DNA from: Clostridiales bacterium UBA4039
GTDB lineage: Bacteria > Bacillota > Clostridia > Lachnospirales > Vallitaleaceae
Reading direction: 5' to 3'
Assembly: GCA_002382805.1 (NCBI GenBank)
Contig: DGAD01000016.1
Location: 52,711 to 116,710, forward strand
Length of the DNA: 64,000 bases
The translations under genes were made by a program, and so were the position numbers. The notes under the pieces were generated by a model. It was given only the letters and a program-made list of their open reading frames with translations. It was not told the origin of the DNA and did no database searches. Positions 9,080-19,300 of the stretch are shown in pieces (position 1 is the first letter of the stretch; each line of letters opens with the position of its first letter).

Positions 9080-10486
9080 ATGAAAAAGCAAATGAAGCAT
9101 TTATTGACCATGTTCTTACTTGTTGCAATGTTAACAAGTCTTGTAGCATGTGGAGCACCAGAGGGGGATACACCAGAGGGGGATACAGCAGAGGGGGAAC
9201 AATCTGGAGCAGCTCAATCTGAGCAAAGTGATACAAAAGAAACAGAAAGTGAATCAAGTGATAGTGATGATGCAGTTGAAGAAATTGAGCTTTCAGTATT
9301 TACGCACTTACCAGACAGAACAACGGGGTTAGGACTTTTGGAGCAGACGGTTTTTGACCAGTATACTGCTGAAAACCCACATGTAAAGTTGAAAATCGAA
9401 GCATTAGAAGGTGAAACATATAAACAAAAGATTACAGCATACCTATCATCAAATGAATTGCCTGATTTGTTCAATGCATGGGGAAGTTCGACATTTTTTG
9501 ACCCAATTACAACCAATGGATATGCAGCGGAATTAAACATTGAAGATTTTGAAGATTATAATTTTATTCCGGGATCACTTGATGGATTTATGAAAGATGG
9601 AAAATTATATGGTCTTCCTAAAATCTTGGACTTTATGGTTTTATACTATAATGAAGACCTTCTTGCAAGCAACAATGTTGAGGTTCCAGGTACATGGGAA
9701 GACATTATCGAATCAGTACCTGCCTTTCGTGAAGCGGGACTTTCTCCGGTATCTTTTGATGGTCGTGATGGATGGCCGCTGGGTGTGTTGTTACAAGAGA
9801 TATTAGTTAAGCAAACAGGTAATCAACAGTTGATTTATGATATTGTAGACCAAAAAGTAGATGTAACAACATCAGAAGAGTTTTTAAAGGCAGCAGTTAC
9901 ATTACAAGATATAACAGCTAACAATGTTTTCCAAGATTCGTACTTAAGTGCAGATTATGGTGCGGCACTGAATCTATTTGGTCAGGAAAAAGCGGCGATG
10001 TACTATATGGGTTCTTGGGAAGTTGGCCTAGCTAAAAGTGAAGCTTACAGTGAGAGCTTTAGAGAAAATGTTGCGGTAATGCCTGTACCTGGATTTGAAG
10101 AGGGTGAAGGCTCAATTGAAAACTTACTTTGTTGGTATGGTGGTGGATTTGCAGTTTCAGAACATTCTGAAAATAAAGAAGAGGCTATTAAAATGCTAAA
10201 ATTCATTATGCAGCCAGATGTATGGGCAAAAGCTGCATGGCAAACAGGCATTGCAATGCCGGCTCAAGAATTTAGTGGGTATTTTACAGGCGATGAGACA
10301 CAAATGCAAAAAGATGTTGTTGCCATCTTAGAAAATGGTGTTGACACAAGTGGTACGGTTTGGATAGATTATTCCTCGCCTTCTTTTAAGACAGATGTTA
10401 TGAATCTTACACAAGAGCTTGCTGTTGGAGTAATCTCTCCAGAAGAATATGTGGAAGGTATTGCTAAAGCTATTGAGGACAGATAA
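9080..10486 (+). CDS. Sugar ABC transporter substrate-binding lipoprotein (family 1)
   Basis: A lipoprotein signal peptide ends in LVAC with the lipid-attached Cys near residue 24. An acidic linker follows that contains a 5-residue repeat (PEGDT), and then a family-1 solute-binding domain ('ENPHVKLKIEALEGETYKQKI', 'GKLYGLPKILDFMVLYYNEDLL', 'AAMYYMGSWEVG'). The ribosome site is AGGAGG. It is the first gene of an operon with two permeases and a GH20 hydrolase, so the ligand is probably a GlcNAc/GalNAc-containing oligosaccharide. No ATPase lies in the operon; a shared MsmX-type ATPase is the usual solution. Confidence 0.92.
   Translation: MKKQMKHLLTMFLLVAMLTSLVACGAPEGDTPEGDTAEGEQSGAAQSEQSDTKETESESSDSDDAVEEIELSVFTHLPDRTTGLGLLEQTVFDQYTAENPHVKLKIEALEGETYKQKITAYLSSNELPDLFNAWGSSTFFDPITTNGYAAELNIEDFEDYNFIPGSLDGFMKDGKLYGLPKILDFMVLYYNEDLLASNNVEVPGTWEDIIESVPAFREAGLSPVSFDGRDGWPLGVLLQEILVKQTGNQQLIYDIVDQKVDVTTSEEFLKAAVTLQDITANNVFQDSYLSADYGAALNLFGQEKAAMYYMGSWEVGLAKSEAYSESFRENVAVMPVPGFEEGEGSIENLLCWYGGGFAVSEHSENKEEAIKMLKFIMQPDVWAKAAWQTGIAMPAQEFSGYFTGDETQMQKDVVAILENGVDTSGTVWIDYSSPSFKTDVMNLTQELAVGVISPEEYVEGIAKAIEDR
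9158..9202 (+). repeat. Three 15-bp tandem repeats in the lipoprotein linker
   Basis: Two exact copies of CCAGAGGGGGATACA (9158-9172 and 9173-9187) and a third imperfect one encode PEGDT-type repeats directly after the lipid-attached cysteine. They lengthen the flexible linker to the membrane and are likely to vary in number between strains. Confidence 0.85.
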
Positions 10487-10524
10487 GCGTTACTGTAATG
10501 AAGTTGTTTTTTAAATGAAGAAAG

Positions 10525-10549
10525 AAAGGGAGGGGATTTCCCTCCCTTT
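10525..10549 (+). terminator. Intercistronic hairpin between binding-protein and permease genes
   Basis: AAAGGGAGGG and CCCTCCCTTT form a perfect 10-bp stem with a 5-base loop. There is no long U tract, so it more likely acts as partial attenuator or 3' stabiliser that lets the binding protein outnumber the permeases. Confidence 0.75.
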
Positions 10550-10564
10550 AATATAGAGGTGTAT

Positions 10565-11446
10565 ATGAAAAAAGTATTAGAAAACAAATGGGTGATAGCA
10601 TCGCTGTTGATTCCTGGAATGCTCTTATTTGCTTTTGCCGTGATTATTCCAATTATCTACAGTGTCTATCTTGGATCAACGGATTGGAAAGGTATTGGAA
10701 AAGCAAATTTTGTTGGAATTGAAAATTATATTGAAATTTTGACGGATGATAAAGTATTTGTTAAGTCGGTGCTTAATGCAATGCTCTTAGGGGTTGTCTT
10801 AATCGTCGTACAGCATCCTTTTGCAATATTTATGGCAGCGTTGGTAGATAAAGTCGGAGGACGTTGGGAACGGATTTTTAGAACAATTTTCTTTATTCCG
10901 TGTGTTATTTCTATTGTTGTAACAGCAAAGATGTGGGTATCTTTTTTAGATCCACAATATGGATTTGTTAATGCAATCCTTCGTTCGGTTGGATTGGGAG
11001 ATCTTGGTCGGGCATGGTTATCAGATCCGCTTACCGCGCGCTGGTCCATTATCTTTATAGTTATGTGGCAAGGGTTTGGATGGGCATTTTTGTTTTACTA
11101 TTCCGGGCTTAAAGGTATTGGTGTAGAGATGTATGAAGCGGCAAAAATTGATGGAGCTAATCCGTTACAAGTCTATATACATGTAGTCTTGCCGCTAATT
11201 AAGCCGATTATAAAAGTGTGTATGCTTATAGCCATTATATCCGCTTTTAAACAAATGGAAACGGTTTACCTAACGACCAATGGCGGACCGGGAAATATGA
11301 CGCAATTTGTTGCAAATTATCTATATATTACAGCATTTAATTCCTATGAATATGGTTATGCGAATGCGATTTCAGTTGTATTTGTTCTTATTTGTTTGAT
11401 AGTTACTGGTGGATTTAACAAGATATTTAAGACAGAAGATTATTAA
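10565..11446 (+). CDS. Sugar ABC transporter permease, first subunit (MsmF/UgpA type)
   Basis: This protein of about 293 aa has six membrane spans and the binding-protein-dependent permease signature 'YEAAKIDGANPLQVYIHVVLP' (EAA motif) near residue 195. The ATG at 10565 fits the GAGG ribosome site better than the GTG at 10559. It pairs with the following permease to form the membrane channel for the importer. Confidence 0.93.
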   Translation: MKKVLENKWVIASLLIPGMLLFAFAVIIPIIYSVYLGSTDWKGIGKANFVGIENYIEILTDDKVFVKSVLNAMLLGVVLIVVQHPFAIFMAALVDKVGGRWERIFRTIFFIPCVISIVVTAKMWVSFLDPQYGFVNAILRSVGLGDLGRAWLSDPLTARWSIIFIVMWQGFGWAFLFYYSGLKGIGVEMYEAAKIDGANPLQVYIHVVLPLIKPIIKVCMLIAIISAFKQMETVYLTTNGGPGNMTQFVANYLYITAFNSYEYGYANAISVVFVLICLIVTGGFNKIFKTEDY

Positions 11447-11460
11447 GGAGTGATGGAACA

Positions 11461-12318
11461 ATGAGAACAATATCAAATAGTCGATCGGTTCAACAAAAAA
11501 GGATAAACAAAAGTGTAACATTTATTATTTTGATGCTAATTACAATTGGTCAGTTATTTCCCTTAGTATGGCTAGTGGTTTTCTCGTTAAACAAAAGTGG
11601 GGATTTATTCGGTTCACATCTATTGAAGTGGCCTAATCCACCGCAGTGGATTAACTATGAGTTGGCATGGACACAGGGGAATATACCGTCGTATTTATTT
11701 AATAGTATTTTAGTTACATTCTTTACCATTAGTCTTACGGTTATTTTGTCAAGTATGCTTGGTTATGTGTTTGCTAGAATGCAGTGGAAGCTTAAGGAAG
11801 TTGTCTTTACTATTTTGCTTCTGGGAATGATGATTCCGATTCATGCAACGTTATTACCGAACTTTGTTATCTTTAAAAATATAGGTTTATATGATACGTA
11901 TTCAGGGTTAATTATTCCTTATGTTGCTTTTCAGTTACCGATATCTACCCTTATTATGCGTGGATTTATGTCGACACTTCCCAAAGCACTAGAAGAAGCG
12001 GCGGTTATTGATGGATGTAATATTTACCAGATTATCTTTAAAATTATATTGCCGATAACAAAACCGGCTATGGTCACAGTTTCAGTGATGACATTTATTG
12101 CAGCGTGGAATGAATTCATCATGGCAGCGACTTTTTTAGGGAGTGAAAATAAAAAGACGTTAGCTTTTTCCGTATTTAACTTTACAGGGCAATATAGTTC
12201 AAATTATGCGGTTCAGTTTGCCGTGATGACATTAGTAGCGATACCATCAGTTATTGTGTATATTATTCTAAGTGAACAAGTGGCGCGTGGGGTGACAGAA
12301 GGCGCTGTGAAAGGATAA
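11461..12318 (+). CDS. Sugar ABC transporter permease, second subunit (MsmG/AraQ type)
   Basis: This 285-aa protein has six membrane spans and the EAA-loop 'LEEAAVIDGCNIYQIIFKIILP' motif near residue 180, as in the MalG/AraQ group. It lies 14 bp after the first permease with AAGGAG as ribosome site, and the GH20 gene follows within 5 bp, showing a single operon. Confidence 0.93.
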   Translation: MRTISNSRSVQQKRINKSVTFIILMLITIGQLFPLVWLVVFSLNKSGDLFGSHLLKWPNPPQWINYELAWTQGNIPSYLFNSILVTFFTISLTVILSSMLGYVFARMQWKLKEVVFTILLLGMMIPIHATLLPNFVIFKNIGLYDTYSGLIIPYVAFQLPISTLIMRGFMSTLPKALEEAAVIDGCNIYQIIFKIILPITKPAMVTVSVMTFIAAWNEFIMAATFLGSENKKTLAFSVFNFTGQYSSNYAVQFAVMTLVAIPSVIVYIILSEQVARGVTEGAVKG

Positions 12319-12322
12319 GATT

Positions 12323-14233
12323 ATGAGGCTTCAGTTAATAGGTGAGATACAACATTTAATACAAGGATGCCGATACCTTGCAGATGAGCTGGGAATTGAT
12401 ATCATTGAGCAAGACAAAGGGAAGAACTCAGCCGATAAAGTATATGTATATGCAGTTCAAGGGGACTTGGAAGTGGTCAAGAAACGAGAGGGAACCTATA
12501 TTATCAAATACGAAAAAGCCCATCATTTTTTTAGAGCGCTGGGGATTTTGGTTGAACATAGTCAACAAAGTACATTTCGCATTGTAGAACACCCTAGATT
12601 TGAACGCATGGGTCCTATGGTTGACGTGTCAAGAAATGCCGTGATGAAAGTAGAAACCATACAGCAGTTTTTGCGCAAAATGGCACTTATGGGGCTTAAT
12701 CAATTTGCATTATACATGGAAGATACATTTACAATTGAAGAACGGCCATATTTTGGATATAAACGGGGAAGATATTCCTATGATGAATTAAAAGCATGTG
12801 ATGATTATGCCCATGCGTTAGGGATTGAAATATTTCCTTGTATCCAGACATTGGCACATTTAGGAGAAGTGCTTAAGTGGGATTGGACACAATCTATTAA
12901 AGATACACCTAAAAACCTTCTTGTTGGGGAAGCAAAAACCTATGCGTTTGTAGAACAAATGATTGTCTCAGCAACAAAACCCTTTAGATCCAATAGAATC
13001 AATATAGGCATGGATGAAGCGCATTTACTAGGTACAGGTAAGTATCTGGAAAATAATGGCTATCATACACGTACCCATATTATGCGCCGACATCTAAAAG
13101 CCGTTATGGATATTGTTCAAAAGCATAAGCTTTGTGCGTCCATGTGGAGTGACATGTTTTTTCGAGCATTGACAGATACGGAGAATCACTATGTTCTAGA
13201 TAAAGAAGTATCTCAAGAAATTGTTGAGAGTAAACCCAAAGATATACGATTAGTCTATTGGGATTATTATCACCATAATCAAGAGTTCTATGAACAGTGT
13301 ATTGATCGGCATATGGCTTTTGGTGAAGTACCGATTTTTGCCGGTGGAGTCTGGACTTGGAATGGACCTGCTGTCAATTACAATAAAGTTTTTTTGACAG
13401 CCAATGCATATATGGAGGCATGTAAGAAAAAAAAGGTGCAGGAAGTCTTAATTACTGCTTGGGGCGATGACGGCAATGAAGCCAATATCTTTGGAACATT
13501 GCTTGGGATGCAATTGCATAGTGAGCATGGTTATACGGACACCGTTGATATGGAGCATTTAAAACGAAGGTTTGAAGCCTGTGTAGGCGAGTCTTTTGAC
13601 GCGTTTTTGGCGATGGGTCAATTTGATGGGACACCGGGCACTGATTATACCGCGAGTCATACATCCGTATACAATCCTTCAAAATACATTTTGTGGCAAG
13701 AGTTGCTTGGCGGTCTTTTTGATTGTCATGTACAAGGGCTTGATTTGCCTAAACATTATGAACAACTCAAGGAGACGTTTGAAAAATATACGACAAAATC
13801 TCAGTATCCTTTACTTATGGAGTTTTATAAAAACTTGGCAGAAGTATTAAGCATTAAAGCTGAGCTAGGCATACATATATCTAAGGCGTATAAAGTTAAA
13901 GATATGAAAGGTTTACGTAAGATGATTGATAGGGAACTTCCGGACTTATGTGAAGCCATAGAACGCTTGAATGTAAGTCACCGTGAATTATGGTATAGCA
14001 CTTATAAAGCATTTGGATTTGAAGTGTTAGATATACGCTATGGTGGGTTAAAGCAAAGAGTAGATACAACCAGATATAGACTGGAAGGTTTTATTGAAGG
14101 GCGTATTACAGCGCTTGAAGAAATTGAAGAGGAGAGTTTAATCTTTGACGGTGGAGAAAAGGAACCAGGGGTAGAGTTGATAAATTTCAACCAATACCTA
14201 AGAATTGCATCAGCTGGCGTTATGGGATTTTAA
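12323..14233 (+). CDS. GH20 beta-N-acetylhexosaminidase, cytoplasmic (GcnA-like)
   Basis: This 636-aa protein has no signal peptide. A short N-terminal domain precedes a GH20 barrel beginning 'RMGPMVDVSRNAVMKVE', with the catalytic Asp-Glu pair at D231-E232 in 'GMDEAHLLG' and a later 'WGDDGNE' motif. Its length matches the GcnA group (about 630 aa). It would hydrolyse terminal GlcNAc or GalNAc from oligosaccharides brought in by the preceding importer. A C-terminal helical domain covers the last 180 residues. Confidence 0.88.
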   Translation: MRLQLIGEIQHLIQGCRYLADELGIDIIEQDKGKNSADKVYVYAVQGDLEVVKKREGTYIIKYEKAHHFFRALGILVEHSQQSTFRIVEHPRFERMGPMVDVSRNAVMKVETIQQFLRKMALMGLNQFALYMEDTFTIEERPYFGYKRGRYSYDELKACDDYAHALGIEIFPCIQTLAHLGEVLKWDWTQSIKDTPKNLLVGEAKTYAFVEQMIVSATKPFRSNRINIGMDEAHLLGTGKYLENNGYHTRTHIMRRHLKAVMDIVQKHKLCASMWSDMFFRALTDTENHYVLDKEVSQEIVESKPKDIRLVYWDYYHHNQEFYEQCIDRHMAFGEVPIFAGGVWTWNGPAVNYNKVFLTANAYMEACKKKKVQEVLITAWGDDGNEANIFGTLLGMQLHSEHGYTDTVDMEHLKRRFEACVGESFDAFLAMGQFDGTPGTDYTASHTSVYNPSKYILWQELLGGLFDCHVQGLDLPKHYEQLKETFEKYTTKSQYPLLMEFYKNLAEVLSIKAELGIHISKAYKVKDMKGLRKMIDRELPDLCEAIERLNVSHRELWYSTYKAFGFEVLDIRYGGLKQRVDTTRYRLEGFIEGRITALEEIEEESLIFDGGEKEPGVELINFNQYLRIASAGVMGF

Positions 14234-14256
14234 TGATAAAACGTGCTAAAAATGTG

Positions 14257-14296
14257 AAAAGCTGTAATCAAAACATATATTGATTACAGCTTTTTT
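14257..14296 (+). terminator. Rho-independent terminator of the ABC-GH20 operon
   Basis: AAAAGCTGTAATCA and TGATTACAGCTTTT form a perfect 14-bp stem around a 10-base loop, followed by more T residues. It also serves the convergent tetR gene. Confidence 0.9.
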
Positions 14297-14314
14297 ATGT
14301 GCTTTTTGAATGCG

Positions 14315-14881
14315 CTAGTTATCAATGCGTTCAAAATAACTGACGAGAGTATTAATGTCAACAGGTTGATGGTTAAGTAACCACCACTTGGTCAAGGAAA
14401 TGAGTGCACCGGTATAGTAGAGTGAGATAATGTGTATAGGCACATCAAAGTGAACATTATAATGCGTTGAATCATTTTCCAGACGCTTAATCAGATACGA
14501 AGAAACTGTTTTTTCAAACACTTGATTGACATAGTTGTTTTCTTGATAAAAAATCCCATTTAAAAAAAAATCGTTTTCTTGGGAGATAAATTCAAGGATA
14601 GAACGAAAGGCATTAAGATAATACGACTTAATATCAGACATGGCCGCGTCATATGCAGGGAAAAAGTCATCAAATTTTTGTTCGATATCTAATAATGTGA
14701 ATTCAAGTAATTGATATTTATCTTCGAAGTGTTTGTAAAAAGTTGTACGATGAATTTGTGCTTGTGTACAGATATCTATAACGGTTATCTTGGCAAAAGC
14801 TTCTTTTTTCATTAAATCAATTAAAGCTTTTGTAATCATTTTTTGCGTTGTTCGAATACGGATATCTTGTGGTTTAGACAT
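14315..14881 (-). CDS. TetR-family transcriptional regulator
   Basis: The N-terminal helix-turn-helix reads 'KITVIDICTQAQIHRTTFYKHF', typical of TetR/AcrR, and the C-terminus resembles the TetR_C_8 ligand domain. The ATG at 14881 has GGAGG eight bases upstream; a longer TTG-start frame to 14896 would place the start inside that site. It is divergent from an RND efflux operon, which it most likely represses. Confidence 0.9.
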   Translation of the reverse strand: MSKPQDIRIRTTQKMITKALIDLMKKEAFAKITVIDICTQAQIHRTTFYKHFEDKYQLLEFTLLDIEQKFDDFFPAYDAAMSDIKSYYLNAFRSILEFISQENDFFLNGIFYQENNYVNQVFEKTVSSYLIKRLENDSTHYNVHFDVPIHIISLYYTGALISLTKWWLLNHQPVDINTLVSYFERIDN

Positions 14882-14899
14882 AATAAATACCTCCAAAAT

Positions 14900-14940
14900 C
14901 TACAGTTTTAACAATATGTAGTTTTAATATACATATGTAG
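14900..14940. promoter_or_regulatory. Candidate TetR operator region
   Basis: CTACA (14900-14904) and TGTAG (14917-14921) form an inverted repeat, and ATATGTAG occurs twice as a direct repeat (14914-14921 and 14933-14940). A further ACTACAGGTGTA lies at about 15005, just before the efflux adaptor. Assignment to the adjacent TetR protein is inference from position and symmetry. Confidence 0.45.
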
Positions 14941-15038
14941 AAATCTGATTCTTGTTTTGTCCTCAAGAGTATTTTATACTAAAAATCATCATGTGTAAAG
15001 ATAAACTACAGGTGTATATTTAAGGAGGACATAATGCT

Positions 15039-16355
15039 ATGAAAAAAAATCAAAGACACATAAAAAACATATTGGTGCTGGGTTGCATATTTTTGCTGAT
15101 GGGGTGTGCAAAGCATCCCAATGCTCAAATAGTGGATAAAAAAACAGTGGGCATTGAAACGGTGGATACTACGGTGAGTGCACATCAAGTGACAATGAGC
15201 GGTAATGTGAAACCTGTGGAAACCATGAAACTTTCTTTTGAATTAGCAGGAGTTGTGGAGAATGTTTTATATGAAGAAGGGGAACGCATACAGACCGGTG
15301 ATGTTATAGCAAAACTTGATACGGTGAATTACCAATTAGCTGAAAATGTAGCACAGGCTGACTTGCATATGGCAGGCATCAGTGTCAATAACGCTCAGCT
15401 ACAATATGAAGTTGCAAAAGCAGAATATGAAGCAGTAAAGCTTCAGGCCGATACGGAGATTCCATCAAAAATTGAACAAGCAAAAGCACAATATGACTTG
15501 TTGGAGACCAATTATCAGCGAATGCAAGAATTATATGATGAAGGTGCTGTGGCAAAAAGTGAATTGGAACAAATGTTGACAAAGTATACCGTGGCAAAAG
15601 AGACCTATCAACAAGCACTTGATGCTCAAGAGATTACTCAGGTCAAGCTTAATGGAGCAAAGCAAAAAGTGGATGCATATGCGCTTCAGATTAATGCTTC
15701 GGTGGAACAAGAGAACAAGGCACAAAATTCAATTCAAAAAGCTTCGAATGATATGGAGGATACATTTTTAAAAAGCCCAATTGAAGGGGTTATATTAAAA
15801 AAAGTTGTCAATACCAATGAAACAGTAAGTGCGGGATACCCGATTGTTGTTGTAGGACGCACAGACCAGATGTATGTAGAATTTGGTGTATCGGATGCCT
15901 ATATTAATAAAATAAAAAAAGGACAAAAAGTTGCGGTTAAAGTCTATGCAAGTGATCAGCTAATGGAAGGTAGCATCGAACAGATTGGCATGATGTCAGA
16001 TCCGGCAACACGTATGTTTCCGGTAAAAGTGCTTCTAGACAATAAAGATGAGATGTTAAAAGCAGGCATGATTGTTGAGGTTGCCTTAGAACTGAATGAA
16101 GAGGATGTTGTGTTGGTACCCATCGAAGCAGTTATTCGATTATCAGCGGCAGATAAAGTGTTTATCTATAATAAAGAAAATGAAACAGTGGAAGAAAGAA
16201 TAGTCAAAACAGGCGAAATCCTAGAGGACCGTATCCAGATTCTTGAAGGACTTGACACGGGAGAAATATTAGTGGTCGAAGGCAACTTCTTGCTCAATGA
16301 TGGAGATAAAGTTCTTGTGGAAGGAGGTGAAGGCAGTGGCGAAGTGGAGTATTAA
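15039..16355 (+). CDS. RND efflux periplasmic-adaptor-type lipoprotein (HlyD/MFP)
   Basis: This 438-aa lipoprotein (lipobox LMGC, Cys about residue 23) has the membrane-fusion layout: a split lipoyl motif ('GVVENVLYEEGERIQTGDVIAKLD' region and 'DTFLKSPIEGVILKKVVNTNETV'), a long coiled coil between them and a C-terminal beta-barrel. Gram-positive bacteria lack an outer membrane, so it probably anchors to the outer face of the cell membrane and assists the RND pump encoded next. Confidence 0.9.
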   Translation: MKKNQRHIKNILVLGCIFLLMGCAKHPNAQIVDKKTVGIETVDTTVSAHQVTMSGNVKPVETMKLSFELAGVVENVLYEEGERIQTGDVIAKLDTVNYQLAENVAQADLHMAGISVNNAQLQYEVAKAEYEAVKLQADTEIPSKIEQAKAQYDLLETNYQRMQELYDEGAVAKSELEQMLTKYTVAKETYQQALDAQEITQVKLNGAKQKVDAYALQINASVEQENKAQNSIQKASNDMEDTFLKSPIEGVILKKVVNTNETVSAGYPIVVVGRTDQMYVEFGVSDAYINKIKKGQKVAVKVYASDQLMEGSIEQIGMMSDPATRMFPVKVLLDNKDEMLKAGMIVEVALELNEEDVVLVPIEAVIRLSAADKVFIYNKENETVEERIVKTGEILEDRIQILEGLDTGEILVVEGNFLLNDGDKVLVEGGEGSGEVEY

Positions 16356-19300
16356 TCATAAAAGTATATTAGCCTTATTATCAATTATTATATTGATTTT
16401 TGGTGGATTTTCTTTAGTTCAAATGGAACGTCAGGAAAACCCGGCGGTTGTTAGTCCAATCTGTACGATTAAAACGATATACCCAGGAGCAAGTTCACAA
16501 GATGTTGAAAAGCAGATTATCAAACTCATAGAAGATGAAGTGGGGACATTAAGTGAAATCAAACACATAGAAAGCTATGCCATGGATTCGGTCGGTATTA
16601 TCAAGGTCACATTAAAAGATATGAGTGATGCTGACATAAATACCTCATGGGATAAAGTACGAGAAAAAGTGGATTTGGTTAAAACAGAGCTACCTGCTGC
16701 AGCTGAAGAACCCAAAGTGGAAACGGACTTTACAAGTTCATATGGCTTGATTATCGGTATATCTTCGGAGCAATATCACTATAAAGATATGATCGACAAT
16801 GGGAATATGCTTGCAGATGCCATAAAAAAAATTGATACTGTAAAAGCGGTGGATATTGATGGTGCTGTAGAAGAGCAGATTGTTATAGAACTGAATATGA
16901 CAAAACTCATGACTTATAAAATCTCACCTAAAACCATTCAACAAGTTATTCAGGCAAGAAATATTAATATCCCGGGCGGCAATCTAAAGGTAGATGAGAA
17001 TAAAGTTCCTGTTCAGATTACGGGAGAATATGAATCGATAGATGAGCTGAAAAACACTATTGTCGATGTCTCGAGAGAATCAGGGACTCCTGTTTATCTA
17101 AAAGATATTGCACAGGTTAACATCGTAGAAGAGTCGGATGTAGCAACAACTTATATTAATGGAGAAAAAGGAATCCTTGTAGGGGTTCAGTACATGGATG
17201 GGGTTAATGTTATTAGAGAAGAACAACGAGTTCAAGAGGTGGTTCAATCTTTTATAGACACGCAGTTGTACGCTGGAATGCATATGAATGAAGTGTATAA
17301 TGAAGTGGATTTTGTTCAAGAATCCATTAGTCTATTTTCCAACAACCTTTTATCCGCAATTTTCTTAATCCTTATCGTTGTATTAATCACAATGGGAGTT
17401 CGAAGTGCTATTGTTGTAGCGCTCCCGATTCCGTTAATTACATGTATCGTTCTTGGGTATATGTATATAAGCGGCATTCCGTTACACCAAGTTTCAATTG
17501 CTTCTTTGATTATATCCCTAAGCTTAATGGTAGCTAACGGAATTGTGGTTAATGATAATATACAGTTATACTTACAAGAAGGAAAAACTAGAGAACAGGC
17601 ATGTACAGATGGTGTAGAAGATGTAAAAATCCCTATTCTTACCTCTACATTAACGACGATTGCTTCCTTCTTGCCGTTAGCGATGATGCAAGGGTCAGCC
17701 GGAAAATTTGTTAATTCCCTTCCGATTCTCGTTGCAGTTGCATTAATAGGTTCTTTAGTAACATCTATATCCATTGTCCCTGCACTTGGATATTCACTGA
17801 CAAAATCAGAGAGTGAAGTGAACATTCAATGGATGGCTAAAATAAAGGAACGATTGCACCTAGATCATGTCATGAACCGATTTCAAAAACGTTACGGGCA
17901 GGTGTTAAAACGTTCATTGGCACATCCTAAAAAAGTGCTTTTACTTTTCGGAGGGATTTTTATCCTGTCGCTAGTGATTATAAAAACGCTAAGTATACAA
18001 CTTTTTCCTCCCGTAGAACGCGAACAATATGTGTTGAATATAACGACAAGCAACAGCGCAACCATATCAAATACTGAAAATATTTGTCAAGAAATCGCCC
18101 AAGTACTTGATCAGGAATCGTCGGTCAATGACTTTTCCTATAAAGTAGGAGATGGTTATATGAAATATTATATTACTTTTTTCCCAAATGACTTGGCAAG
18201 TAACAAGGCGCAGTTCTTAATTGATGGGACACGCAGTGAAGCAAAAAATGTTGAAAAAAGAATTCAAGAAGCGGTTCCGGGAGTACTGACCAATATAAAA
18301 TATCTGGAGATTAACTTACCATCCAACTATCCGATAGAGGTGCGTATATCCGGTCCAGACATCAATCAGCTACGTCATATTGCCGAAGACATGGAGCCGT
18401 ATTTTCGTAGTGTTGAAGGATTAAAAAATATAGAGAATAACTTTGGATACAATGGGTACAAGCTTAATATACAAGTAAATGAAGAAAAAGCAAATATGGT
18501 AGGTATCTCAAATTATGAAATCGCATCGACGGTTCGAATGGCAGTTAATGGCTTGGAAATATCTGAGCTTAAACAAAAAGATATCAAAAAAGACCCCTTG
18601 CCTATCATTTTAAAAATGGAAGAAAAAAATAAAGGGGAAGTTGAACGGCTACAGACAATTTTTATTTCTTCACAATTGACCAATGAGAACATACCGTTGA
18701 CAGAGATTGCGACAATTGATACCGATACATCTTTTGGAAAAATTATTCGTCGCGATGGAGAACGAACGATTACCGTCGGCGCGTTCGTTAATGAAGGATA
18801 TAATACTAATAGCTGTATGCAGCAATTACAGGCAAAACTAGAGACCTACTCTCTACCCGATGGATATTCTATGGTCTATGGTGGTGAAAATGAAACAAGT
18901 GAAGAAGCATTTTCTTCGATGAAAGTGCCTACAGTCATCGCCTGTATACTCATATATTTAATTTTAGTCTTCCAGTTTGGAGATTTAAGGGAGCCTTTTC
19001 TTATCATGGGCACAATACCATTATCCTTTATCGGAATCATCTGGGGATTAAAAATTATGAAATATCCAATTGGATTTATGGCACTTCTTGGAGGCATAAG
19101 TCTGATGGGGGTGGTAGTAAACAATGGAATCGTTCTTCTTGATTATATTAAAGTCAAGGTGCAACAAGAAGATAATCGAGTGGATGCAATTACACAAGCG
19201 TGTAAAACACGTCTTCGACCCATTATGATTGGTATGATTACTACGGTCATCTCTTTATTGCCGCTAATGATCTCGGGAGGAGCGTTATGGGCACCGATGG

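Noticed and set aside
9214..9540. 108-aa minus-strand frame inside the binding-protein gene
   Set aside because: Ser/Val-rich translation of the antisense strand; no start signal.
17316..17825. 169-aa frame on the minus strand inside the RND pump gene
   Set aside because: It is antisense to a clear RND coding region and has no ribosome site or recognisable family.
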